A DNA stretch of 7,024 nt. Source: Acidobacteriota bacterium. Lineage in GTDB: Bacteria; Acidobacteriota; Polarisedimenticolia; J045. Every line of letters begins with the position of its first letter. Positions within the stretch are counted from its first letter, which is position 1. The stretch is taken from assembly GCA_027064265.1 (NCBI GenBank), contig JAMOQA010000513.1:1-7024 (forward strand). The letters are read 5' to 3'. A program made the translations under genes and the position numbers. The notes below the pieces were generated by a model. It did not search any database. It worked only from the letters and a program-made list of their open reading frames with translations, and was not told the DNA's origin. Shown here in pieces: positions 1 to 6,218 of the stretch.

Positions 1-1
1 C

Positions 2-1561
2 AGGGTGCGCCTCTTCGAGATCCCCGACGTGCGGCGGGGCAGCCTGGTCGTCTCGGAGATCGTGCGGGACCTCGACAGCCCGTTCCTGGCGTACGCGTGG
101 CGTCCCGCGCCCGGGTCCGAACTCGTCCGTGGCAGCCTCGCCGTGCGGCTCCCCGAGGGCTGGAAGCTGCACCACGAGTGGGTCGGGGGGCCGGGGCCCG
201 AACCCCGGTGCGCGGCGGGTTCGTGTCGCTTCGAGGTGCGGGACCTGCCGGCTCCGCCCCGGGAGACGGCCGTCCCGGAGGGGTCGCGGCCCCGCCTCTG
301 CCTCTCCTTCGAGCCTCCCGCGGGCTCGCCCCTCCGGGAGCGGTGGGCGGGCACGTGGCCGGAGTTCGCCGCGCGGCTCGACCGGATGTGGATGCGGCGG
401 GACGAGCCGGACGACCTGGTGCGCGCGCGGGTCCGGGAGCTGCTTGCCGGCGTGCCGGAGGACCCGTGGCGCCGGATCGGCGTCCTCGCCAGGGACGTGC
501 GGGACCGGGTCCACTACGTCGCGCGGCTCCTGGACGAGAACGGCATGGTCCCGGAGGACGCCGGGCGCGTCCTCCGCAGCCTGCAGGGGGACTGCAAGGG
601 GAAGGTCGCCCTCCTCCGGGCGATGCTCACGGCGGCGGGAATCGAGTCGTGGCCGATCCTCGTCCGGGTGGAGACCCGCGAGGACGTGCCCCGGAAGGTT
701 CCCGTCCCGGCCTTCGACCACGTGGTGCTCGCGATCTCGCTCCCGGAGGCGGTCCGGGTGCCCGACGGGCTTCCCGGCGTCGTCACCTGGAAGGGGGTCG
801 GCAGGGTGCTCGTCTTCGACCCCACCGACGAGCTGACCTCGCCGGGCTGGCTCTCCGGGGGCCTTTCCGGGCGCGCCGCCGTGCTCCTGGCGGGGGCGGC
901 GAGCGGGCCGGTGGTGCTGCCCGGCGACACGCCGGAGGCGCACCGGGTGGATGCCGACGTCTCCGTCACGGTCGAGGAGGACGGGCGCTTCCGGGTCGTC
1001 GGCGTGCTCGAGGCCCGGGGCGAGCCGGCGCGGCGCTGCCGGCGGGAGGTCCGGGAGAAGGGACAGGAAGGAATCGAGGAGCGGTTCGCCACGTTCCTCT
1101 CCATGAACTGGCCCGGGGCGAAGCTCGAGGAGGTCCGCGTCGTCGAGGAGACCGACGAGGGCACGTGCCGGAAGGAGGTCCGCTGGTCCGCCCCCGTGAA
1201 GCACGAGGCGGACGGTTCGGACTGGGTGCCGGTGGTCCCCGTGCCGGACCCGTTCCCCCCGCTGCCGGCCCTGCGGCGGCGGCGGGCGCCCCTCGCCATC
1301 GACCACCCGGTGGCGGTGCGCATCGAGAGCCGCATTGCCGGCCTGCCGGCAGGGATCGTGCTCCCGGAGCCGGACGAGCGGGAAGGGGACGGCTGGCGCC
1401 TGCTCGTCACCTGGCAGCGGGAGGGGGAGCTCGTCCACGGCCTGCTCGAGGCCGTCCTCGAGCGCCGGGTCTATTCCCCGGAGAGCTTTCGCGGGCTGCG
1501 CCGCCTCCAGGCCGCCTGGCGGCGGGCCCGGGGCAGGACCCTGTTCGCCGGCGAACGCTGA
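2..1561 (+). CDS. DUF3857/transglutaminase-like domain protein, 5' partial
   Basis: The product is a cysteine-protease-fold transglutaminase-like protein of the DUF3857 type; its substrate is unknown. Numbering from the GTG at position 5, residues 1-110 read as the end of a DUF3857 beta domain. Residues about 150-275 are the transglutaminase core, with the triad in family order: Cys197 in GDCKGK, His239 in FDHVV and Asp272 in FDPTDE. Residues about 310-510 form a beta-rich C-terminal domain like those that usually follow in this family. The reading frame is open to the window edge, and the first visible residues already match the middle of DUF3857. The GTG is therefore probably internal, and the real start, with any signal peptide, lies upstream. 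Family members are usually exported or periplasmic, which cannot be tested here. The common GDCKDK motif carries Gly instead of the second Asp. The gene converges on the DUF302 gene. Confidence 0.88.
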   Translation, partial: RVRLFEIPDVRRGSLVVSEIVRDLDSPFLAYAWRPAPGSELVRGSLAVRLPEGWKLHHEWVGGPGPEPRCAAGSCRFEVRDLPAPPRETAVPEGSRPRLCLSFEPPAGSPLRERWAGTWPEFAARLDRMWMRRDEPDDLVRARVRELLAGVPEDPWRRIGVLARDVRDRVHYVARLLDENGMVPEDAGRVLRSLQGDCKGKVALLRAMLTAAGIESWPILVRVETREDVPRKVPVPAFDHVVLAISLPEAVRVPDGLPGVVTWKGVGRVLVFDPTDELTSPGWLSGGLSGRAAVLLAGAASGPVVLPGDTPEAHRVDADVSVTVEEDGRFRVVGVLEARGEPARRCRREVREKGQEGIEERFATFLSMNWPGAKLEEVRVVEETDEGTCRKEVRWSAPVKHEADGSDWVPVVPVPDPFPPLPALRRRRAPLAIDHPVAVRIESRIAGLPAGIVLPEPDEREGDGWRLLVTWQREGELVHGLLEAVLERRVYSPESFRGLRRLQAAWRRARGRTLFAGER

Positions 1562-1569
1562 CGCGAGAA

Positions 1570-1594
1570 GGCCCGGGGCGCGGGGCCCCGGGCC
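1570..1594. terminator. Bidirectional hairpin between convergent genes
   Basis: A perfect 10-bp G+C stem (1570-1579 paired with 1585-1594) with a 5-nt loop sits in the 57-bp gap between two convergent stop codons, 8 nt after the first. The position and symmetry suit a shared terminator. There is no T-rich tract on either side, so it is not a classical intrinsic terminator; it could act with Rho or as a transcript 3'-end stabiliser. Confidence 0.5.
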
Positions 1595-1618
1595 GGTGTC
1601 GCGCGCGTTGCCTGCGGG

Positions 1619-2146
1619 TCAGGCGGCGGCCTCTTCCTTCGCCTCCTGCGAGTCGTCCTCCTTCGGCGCGAGCACCTGGCGGAGGAAGACCTCGTCCATG
1701 CGGGCGACCTCGGTCATCGCCTCGCGGATCGCGCCGCCGAACATCTTCGACATCAGCGCGATGTTCATCTTCGAGAGCCAGACCGAGCCGTCGTCCATCT
1801 CGTAGACCGCCCAGGAGCAGGGCATGATCCCCGCCATGCCGGGGGTGTCGGAGATCACCTTCGAGGCGAGCCCCGCGTTGCAGACGAAGAAGACCTTCAG
1901 CTTGCGGATGCCCCGCGGCACGAGGTTCTTCTTGAGGAACGTCTCGTAGAAGTTCCAGGTCTCGATCGGGAAACCCCAGCCCTCGTGCGCCGGGACGACC
2001 TTCTCGATCGCCTCGCAGGTCTCCTCGAAGCTCCGGTGGCTGCGGTGGGGAACGACCATCAGCTTCCGCATCGCGAGGACCGTGCCGAGCACGGCGACGA
2101 AGAGCCCCGCGACGAACCCGATCAGCAGCAGTACGAACGTGTTCAT
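1619..2146 (-). CDS. Membrane-anchored DUF302 domain protein
   Basis: This 175-residue protein has one N-terminal hydrophobic segment (residues 4-25) followed by Arg27-Lys28, which fits a single-span anchor. A DUF302-like domain follows at about residues 36-160. Its recognisable core is the stretch FFVCNAGLASKVI (86-98) followed by MPCSWAVYEMDDGSVWLSKMN (108-128). Two cysteines, Cys89 and Cys110, lie at places often occupied by Cys in related proteins. The tail (162-175) is charged and rich in Glu and Ala. The ATG is preceded 5 nt upstream by GGAGGG, which supports this start. DUF302 has no established biochemical function. The gene lies 88 bp downstream of the oxidoreductase gene on the same strand, so a redox role or heme/thiol handling is conceivable but unproven. 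I am confident of the gene and fairly confident of the family. Confidence 0.85.
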   Translation of the reverse strand: MNTFVLLLIGFVAGLFVAVLGTVLAMRKLMVVPHRSHRSFEETCEAIEKVVPAHEGWGFPIETWNFYETFLKKNLVPRGIRKLKVFFVCNAGLASKVISDTPGMAGIMPCSWAVYEMDDGSVWLSKMNIALMSKMFGGAIREAMTEVARMDEVFLRQVLAPKEDDSQEAKEEAAA

Positions 2147-2147
2147 C

Positions 2148-2204
2148 GGCTCCCTCCCCGGGGGCTCCCTCTCCCCCGGACTGGCCGGCGTCCCGGGCTC
2201 CCTC
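2148..2204 (-). repeat. Three direct copies of GAGGGAGCC
   Basis: The 9-mer GAGGGAGCC (read on the minus strand) occurs three times, at 2148-2156, 2163-2171 and 2196-2204, each with a C/G-rich flank. The copy nearest the gene contains its ribosome binding site, and the farthest lies in the loop of the neighbouring hairpin. It may be regulatory or just low-complexity purine-rich leader sequence. Confidence 0.4.
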
Positions 2205-2214
2205 CGGGGCCGGC
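2184..2214 (-). terminator. Hairpin downstream of the oxidoreductase gene
   Basis: GCCGGC (2184-2189) pairs with 2209-2214, and CCCGG (2192-2196) pairs with CCGGG (2204-2208). This gives an 11-bp stem with a 2-nt bulge and a 7-nt loop, starting 20 nt past the oxidoreductase stop codon. No T-tract follows on the minus strand, so termination may be partial or Rho-assisted, leaving some read-through into the DUF302 gene. Confidence 0.4.
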
Positions 2215-2234
2215 GCGTCGTTACGGTGTCCTGC

Positions 2235-3614
2235 TCACGTCTCCCGGGCCGCCCGCAGCCGCGCGAGCTGGCCCTGGCCGGCGAGGCTCTTGAGGAGCGG
2301 CTCCGCCGCCCAGGCGATGTACGGCTTCGACGTCTTCGGGGTCAGCTCGGGGTGCGAAGAGTACGTCATGGTGAGGACGTCCTCCAGCGTCGACTCCCGC
2401 TCGATCAGCTGGGCGATCACCTCGACGAATCCCGCCGGGTTGAACTCCCCGAGCAGCTCCCCGCCCAGCAGGCGGAGCGTCTCCGCGTGGAAGACCAGCT
2501 TGCACTCCACCGGCCGGGGATCCGGCATGTTCTCGTAGGTGCTGGTCGACGTGTTGCGGGTGACCAGCACCGGGATCCCCTCCCGGTCCGCGTCCGCCTC
2601 GGAGAGGCCCGCGCCCCCGTAGGCGAGCCCCTCGAGCATCGTCACCGCGGCGTTGACCACGCCGGGGTACGGCGCCACGATCCCTGCCATGTTCAGGCCG
2701 AGGCGCCGGGCCATCTGGCCGGCGTTCGAGCCGAGCTTCCCCGGAACGGGCTTGCCGGTGATCCGCGACTTTGTTTCGATGCAGTCGCCGATCGCCCAGA
2801 TGTCGGGGACGCCCGTCCGGAAGTACTCGTCGACGACGATTCCCTGGGGGGTCGTCGTGAGCCCGAAGGCCGGTGCGTAGTCGACGAGGGGACGGACGCC
2901 GACCGCCGGCAGGACGACGTCCGCCGGCACCCGGTCGCCCCCGTCGATCTCCACCTCGCAGCCGCCCTCGGAGTCGTGGATGCAGGTGGCCCGGCGCCCC
3001 GGGCGCAGGTCGATGCCGAGCTTCCGCAGGTGCTCCTCGATCGCCTCGGCCATCTTCTCGTCGATCCGGCCGCCCATCACGTGGTCGGCCAGCTCGATGA
3101 CCGTCACCTGCTTGCCCATGTTCCGGAGGGCGATGGCGAACTCGAGCCCGATGTACCCTGCCCCGAGGACGACGGCACGCTCGACGTCCCGGATCCGGGC
3201 CATCGTGCGCCGCAGGTCGTCGGTGCGGCGCACCTTGAGCACCCGGTCGGAGTCGATCCCCGGCACCGGCGGGAGCACCTGGTCCGTGCCGGTGGCGAAG
3301 ACCAGCTTGTCGTAGCCGATCCTTCGCCCCGAGGCGGTCTCGACGACCTTCTTCTCCGGGTCGCCGCCGACCACGGGGTCGACCAGGATCGGGGTGCCGA
3401 AACGGGTGACCAGTTCCTCCGCGATCAGGCCCCGCTCCCACTCGATCTTCCCCTCGACGATGTAGGGGGTACCGCAGTGGTTGACGATCCGGTCCTCGTC
3501 CCGGATGACCAGCGTGCGGATGCCGGGCTGGAGCAGGTGCAGGTACTTGTTGAAGATTCGCGTGGCGGGGCCCCCGCCGACGACGATCACGTCGTACCGA
3601 TCGGCGATCTCCAT
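2235..3614 (-). CDS. FAD-dependent pyridine nucleotide-disulfide oxidoreductase (CoA-disulfide reductase/NADH oxidase-like)
   Basis: This 459-residue flavoprotein would transfer electrons from NAD(P)H via FAD to a disulfide, persulfide or oxygen; it is probably cytoplasmic. The FAD-binding Rossmann motif is at residues 8-18 (VVGGGPAT). The single redox cysteine typical of the CoA-disulfide reductase/NADH oxidase class is Cys47 in NHCGTPY. The linker ATGTD is at 107-111. The NAD(P) motif GAGYIG (151-156) is followed by Glu174 at the end of the second strand, which favours NADH. The second FAD motif is AIGDC (274-278, Asp277). A dimerisation domain fills about 325-445, with no C-terminal rhodanese extension. 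Length is normal for the class. GGGAGGAA lies 6 nt upstream of the ATG and fixes the start. Oddities are Thr18 where Gly or Ala is usual, and a C-terminal YSSHPELTP stretch (418-426) unlike textbook NADH oxidases. The exact substrate cannot be read from sequence. Confidence 0.92.
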   Translation of the reverse strand: MEIADRYDVIVVGGGPATRIFNKYLHLLQPGIRTLVIRDEDRIVNHCGTPYIVEGKIEWERGLIAEELVTRFGTPILVDPVVGGDPEKKVVETASGRRIGYDKLVFATGTDQVLPPVPGIDSDRVLKVRRTDDLRRTMARIRDVERAVVLGAGYIGLEFAIALRNMGKQVTVIELADHVMGGRIDEKMAEAIEEHLRKLGIDLRPGRRATCIHDSEGGCEVEIDGGDRVPADVVLPAVGVRPLVDYAPAFGLTTTPQGIVVDEYFRTGVPDIWAIGDCIETKSRITGKPVPGKLGSNAGQMARRLGLNMAGIVAPYPGVVNAAVTMLEGLAYGGAGLSEADADREGIPVLVTRNTSTSTYENMPDPRPVECKLVFHAETLRLLGGELLGEFNPAGFVEVIAQLIERESTLEDVLTMTYSSHPELTPKTSKPYIAWAAEPLLKSLAGQGQLARLRAARET

Positions 3615-3632
3615 GCGGCGTTCCTCCCTCGC

Positions 3633-3654
3633 GCGCCGGCGGGCCGGCCGGCGT
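3633..3654 (-). terminator. Possible hairpin between the two leftward genes
   Basis: An 8-bp inverted repeat with one G-T pair (3633-3640 with 3647-3654, loop 6 nt) lies in the 94-bp gap, between the stop of the two-domain gene and the SD of the oxidoreductase gene. A smaller stem (3694-3698 with 3702-3706) sits just past that stop. Either could attenuate transcription or belong to the oxidoreductase 5' leader. There is no T-tract, and GC-rich DNA makes such stems common. Confidence 0.25.
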
Positions 3655-3708
3655 GGAGGAATGGATGCGGGGGGGAAGGGGAGGGTAACGGCTCCGGGCG
3701 CCCCGGGT

Positions 3709-5016
3709 CTACCCGCCGATCGTCATCCCGAGCCTACCGGGAAGCCCCGCTCCACCGGCCCCGAGGCTCGCGCCCGCCCCGCGGCCGTCGAGGAGGAGCC
3801 GGGTGCCCCGGGCCTCCAGGATCGCCCGGGCTCCCGCGAGGAAGCCGGACCAGGCCGGAAGCGTCTCGTGGGGGACGGTTCCCGCCAGGCGGATCTCCCC
3901 CGCGCCGAGCCAGGCGGCCCACTGGACGGCCAGGGCGACGTCCCCCGGCCCGGGGAAGAACCCGGTGCCCATCTCGTCCGACCAGCCGAGCGCCGGGCCC
4001 CCGGCCCGGGCGAGGTCGAGGACCGGGACGAGCGCCCGGGCCACCGGTGCGAGGCGCTTCCCGTCCAGGTGGGAGGCGTGCACCAGCACCGTCCGCACCC
4101 CGGCGAGGGCACCCTTCGCCTCGACGGTGGCCGGTTCCGCGGTGGCGCAGGTGTAGTGGGCGATGCCCATCCGCGCGATCAACCAGCCGAGGGCCGCGGG
4201 CGTGGCGATCACCAGGTGGGCCGCCAGGTCGGCCGGGGCGAGGGCGTCGAGCCCCTCCGCGGAGGCCAGTACCAGGGCTTCCCGGCCGGCGTGCCGGTCC
4301 CGGTAACGCTCCGGGTCGTGGACCTCGGGTTCCCAGGCGGGGGGCGCCGGGGTGCGCACCTCGGCGACGGGCTCCGGGCTGGTGACCTGCACGGTGATCT
4401 CCTCCTCGGGGGCGCTCGTCTCCCCGGGAACGGGGAGGGGTGGTTCGACCGGGCTCGTGATCGTCTCCTCCGGGGGCTCCGTTCCCGCGCCCGGCCGCGC
4501 GCCGGCGACGAGGGGAGCCAGCTCGCGGAGCTTCCGGGCGATCGGGCCCGCGGCGGCCGCCGCCGGCCGGCCCGGCTCCCGGAACCACTCCGGGAGCAGG
4601 TGGACCGTGAACAGCCCTTCCCGGATCAGCTCGCGGCGGCGTTCCGGGCGGGGAGTGACCGCCTCGGTCCAGGCCTGGTGGGCCGGATCCCGCGGGATCG
4701 GCGGCGCTCCGTCCTCGGCGTTCCCCAGGTCCAGCAGCAGCATCGGTACCGGCGCCGCGTCCACCGCCCCGAGGGGGGCGAGAAGCACCTCGGCCCCCAG
4801 GTGCTCGAGGAGCGGGGCAAGGAAGGGGGCCGGCAATACGGTGTCTTCGCGCACCGGGTAGACCAGCACGTCGAGCCCTTCCGGCAGGGCGGCGGCGGTC
4901 TCCTGGCCGAGGGCGACGACCCCGGGGGCGACGCCGGGTTCCCGCCCGAGAGCGACCAGCAGTTCCGCGAGGCCATGGGCGGCCCGCGGGCCGGGTACGA
5001 GGACGGCGACGTTCAC
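3709..5016 (-). CDS. Uncharacterised two-domain protein with a DUF115/Maf-like C-terminal domain
   Basis: I do not recognise this 435-residue protein as a whole. Residues 1-170 start with a beta strand (MNVAVLVPGP) and alternate hydrophobic strands with Ala/Leu-rich helices, like a Rossmann or GT-B half. Residues 171-232 are a Pro/Glu/Thr-rich linker, probably disordered, with EETITSP echoed as EEEITVQVTSP. Residues about 233-400 resemble DUF115 domains of motility accessory factors and related sugar-transfer proteins. DPERYRDRHAGREALVLASAEGL (234-256) would be the 'Gk.a.ivg.GPSL' region. ATPAALGWLIARMGI (271-285) would be the following 'al..L...gI' helix. FPGPGDVALAVQWAAWLGAGEIRLAG (354-379) would be the 'G.SVa..al.lA..lG...I.L.G' region. 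The GPSL and terminal Asp positions are not conserved, so activity is doubtful. No signal peptide or membrane span is visible. I chose the GTG at 5016 because GGAGGG lies 7 nt upstream; the ATG at 5031, five codons earlier, has no good SD. Confidence 0.75.
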   Translation of the reverse strand: MNVAVLVPGPRAAHGLAELLVALGREPGVAPGVVALGQETAAALPEGLDVLVYPVREDTVLPAPFLAPLLEHLGAEVLLAPLGAVDAAPVPMLLLDLGNAEDGAPPIPRDPAHQAWTEAVTPRPERRRELIREGLFTVHLLPEWFREPGRPAAAAAGPIARKLRELAPLVAGARPGAGTEPPEETITSPVEPPLPVPGETSAPEEEITVQVTSPEPVAEVRTPAPPAWEPEVHDPERYRDRHAGREALVLASAEGLDALAPADLAAHLVIATPAALGWLIARMGIAHYTCATAEPATVEAKGALAGVRTVLVHASHLDGKRLAPVARALVPVLDLARAGGPALGWSDEMGTGFFPGPGDVALAVQWAAWLGAGEIRLAGTVPHETLPAWSGFLAGARAILEARGTRLLLDGRGAGASLGAGGAGLPGRLGMTIGG

Positions 5017-5023
5017 ACCGGGT

Positions 5024-5029
5024 CCCTCC
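5024..5029 (-). promoter_or_regulatory. SD site selecting a GTG start
   Basis: GGAGGG on the minus strand lies 7 nt before the GTG at 5016. It overlaps the alternative ATG at 5029-5031, so if this SD is used the ATG cannot be the start. The next purine run upstream of the ATG (AGGGGAT) is about 12 nt away and weaker. Confidence 0.6.
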
Positions 5030-5200
5030 ATGGAAGATGGCGGATCCCCTTCGCTGCAAGATCGAGGCCACGATTCGAGGCGCCGAACCGGCCCGTTTGC
5101 CCGGCCCGCCGACGGGATTCCGACACCGGTTCCCGGGGGCCGTCGAGTCCCCGACGAGACCGCCCGGCCCCGGGGGGGAACCGCCGGCCCTCCGCGGCGC

Positions 5201-5220
5201 CACCGCGCCCGGGGGCGGTG
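5201..5220. repeat. Inverted repeat CACCGC-N8-GCGGTG, possible operator
   Basis: A perfect 6-bp inverted repeat (5201-5206 and 5215-5220) with an 8-nt spacer lies in the divergent intergenic region. Its right arm supplies the TG of the extended -10 element for the ABC genes. A dimeric regulator bound here would block that promoter. This is inference from position only. Confidence 0.3.
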
Positions 5221-5227
5221 CTAGATT
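5219..5227 (+). promoter_or_regulatory. Extended -10 promoter element, probably leaderless
   Basis: TGCTAGATT reads as an extended -10 (TG-N-TAGATT, four of six matches to TATAAT) and is AT-rich against its GC-rich surroundings. It ends 7 nt before the ATG at 5235, so transcription would begin at or within a base or two of the start codon. No SD precedes that ATG, which agrees with a leaderless mRNA. I see no clear -35 box. The rest of the 203-bp divergent region (5032-5234) shows no gene, and no convincing promoter for the leftward gene. Confidence 0.5.
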
Positions 5228-5234
5228 GGCCGCG

Positions 5235-6218
5235 ATGGCCGCCCTCCTGGAAGTCCGCGAGCTGTGCGTCGACTACCCCCGTCCGGACGGGACGGTCCGG
5301 GCGGTGGACCGCGTCTCCCTCCACGTCCACGCGGGGGAGGTGGTCGCCCTGGTCGGGGAGTCCGGGTGCGGCAAGTCGACCCTGGGCCTCGCCCTTCTCT
5401 CGCTGGTCCCGTCCCCGGGGAGGATCACGGCGGGGCGGGTGCTGCTGGCGGGGGAGGACCTGCTGGCGCTGCCCGAGCGGGAGCTGCGCCGGAAGCGGGG
5501 GGCCGGGATCGCGTGGGTCCCCCAGGAGACCGGGGACGCCCTGAACCCGGTGCTCACGGTGGGGGCCCAGGTGGCGGAGGTGCTCCGGGCCCATCGCCCC
5601 CTCGACCGGGAGGAGGCCCGGCGGGAGGCGGTCCGTGCCCTGGCCCGGGTGGGGATCCCCGACCCGGAGCGCCGGGCCCGCCAGTATCCCCACGAGTACT
5701 CCGGTGGAATGAAGCAGCGGGCGCTGCTCGCGATGGCGCTCGCCGCCGGGCCGCGCATGCTGGTCGCCGACGAGCCGACCACGGCCCTCGACGTCACCCT
5801 CCAGGCCGGGATCCTCGACCTGCTCCGGCGGCTCGCCGGGCAGGAGGACCTGGGCGTGCTCCTCGTCACCCACGACCTGGGAGTGGTCGCCGCCCTCTGC
5901 GACCGGGTCCTCGTGATGTACGCGGGACGCGTCGTCGAGGAGGGCCCGGTGGACGCGCTCTTCGCCGCACCGCTCCATCCCTATACCGAGGGGCTGCTGG
6001 CCGGCGTGCCCCGCCCGGGGATTCCCCGCGGCCGCCTCCCGGCGATCCCGGGCCAGGTGCCGGACCTCGCCCACCTCCCCCCCGGGTGCGCCTTCGCCCC
6101 CCGCTGCTCCCGGGCCACCGACCGGTGCCGGGACCGGGTGCCCGTGCTCGAACCCGCCGGGGAGGGCCGGGCGGTCGCCTGCCTCGAGGCCCCGCCCTCC
6201 CGGGAGGGCGTGCGATGA
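5235..6218 (+). CDS. ABC transporter ATP-binding protein, DppD/OppD type
   Basis: This 327-residue cytoplasmic ATPase would power import of peptides, nickel or a related solute together with the ATPase encoded next to it. All ABC motifs are intact: Walker A GESGCGKS (41-48), Q-loop Gln97, signature YSGGMKQR (155-162), Walker B MLVADEP (175-181, Glu180), D-loop ALD (184-186) and switch His213. The C-terminal oligo_HPY domain starts at HPYTEGLLAGVP (248-259). It ends with four cysteines, Cys285, Cys291, Cys298 and Cys316, in the pattern known to bind a 4Fe-4S cluster in a bacterial DppD. These features and the length place it in the D subunit class. I start it at 5235 because homology begins there; the open frame back to 5037 is low-complexity Pro/Arg/Gly sequence without family similarity. 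The substrate cannot be told, so no symbol is given. Confidence 0.95.
   Translation: MAALLEVRELCVDYPRPDGTVRAVDRVSLHVHAGEVVALVGESGCGKSTLGLALLSLVPSPGRITAGRVLLAGEDLLALPERELRRKRGAGIAWVPQETGDALNPVLTVGAQVAEVLRAHRPLDREEARREAVRALARVGIPDPERRARQYPHEYSGGMKQRALLAMALAAGPRMLVADEPTTALDVTLQAGILDLLRRLAGQEDLGVLLVTHDLGVVAALCDRVLVMYAGRVVEEGPVDALFAAPLHPYTEGLLAGVPRPGIPRGRLPAIPGQVPDLAHLPPGCAFAPRCSRATDRCRDRVPVLEPAGEGRAVACLEAPPSREGVR
6193..6210 (+). promoter_or_regulatory. 18-bp perfect palindrome containing the SD of the second ATPase
   Basis: CGCCCTCCC followed by its exact reverse complement forms an 18-bp palindrome in the last codons of the first ATPase gene. Its right half contains GGGAGGG (6202-6208), the SD of the next gene, 6 nt before that ATG. 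As RNA it could fold into a stem of about 7 bp that hides the SD unless a translating ribosome opens it, which would couple the two genes. Confidence 0.5.

Noticed and set aside
1610..1624. A short hairpin (GCCTG/CAGGC) at the DUF302 stop codon
   Set aside because: The stem is only 5 bp and overlaps coding sequence; the stronger hairpin at 1570-1594 explains termination better.
97..1827. A 576-codon open frame overlapping the transglutaminase-like gene
   Set aside because: It is a frame shadow with an Arg/Ala/Gly/Pro-rich product. It crosses the terminator hairpin and enters the convergent gene antisense.
2082..4385. A 767-codon open frame on the plus strand
   Set aside because: It lies antisense to the oxidoreductase and the two-domain gene, which have clear family motifs and SD sites. 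Long antisense frames are expected where third positions are nearly all G/C; its product is Arg/Pro/Gly/Asp-rich without family similarity.
5037..5234. N-terminal extension of the first ATPase back to an ATG at 5037
   Set aside because: The added 66 residues are low-complexity and lie before the usual start of the family. The region carries a promoter-like element just before the ATG at 5235.
3481..5544. A 687-codon plus-strand frame across the two-domain gene and the intergenic region
   Set aside because: It spans the divergent promoter region and ends inside the first ATPase in another frame, with no recognisable domain.
5013..6074. A 353-codon minus-strand frame opposite the first ATPase
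   Set aside because: It is antisense to a gene with every ABC motif intact; its product is a charged, low-complexity shadow.
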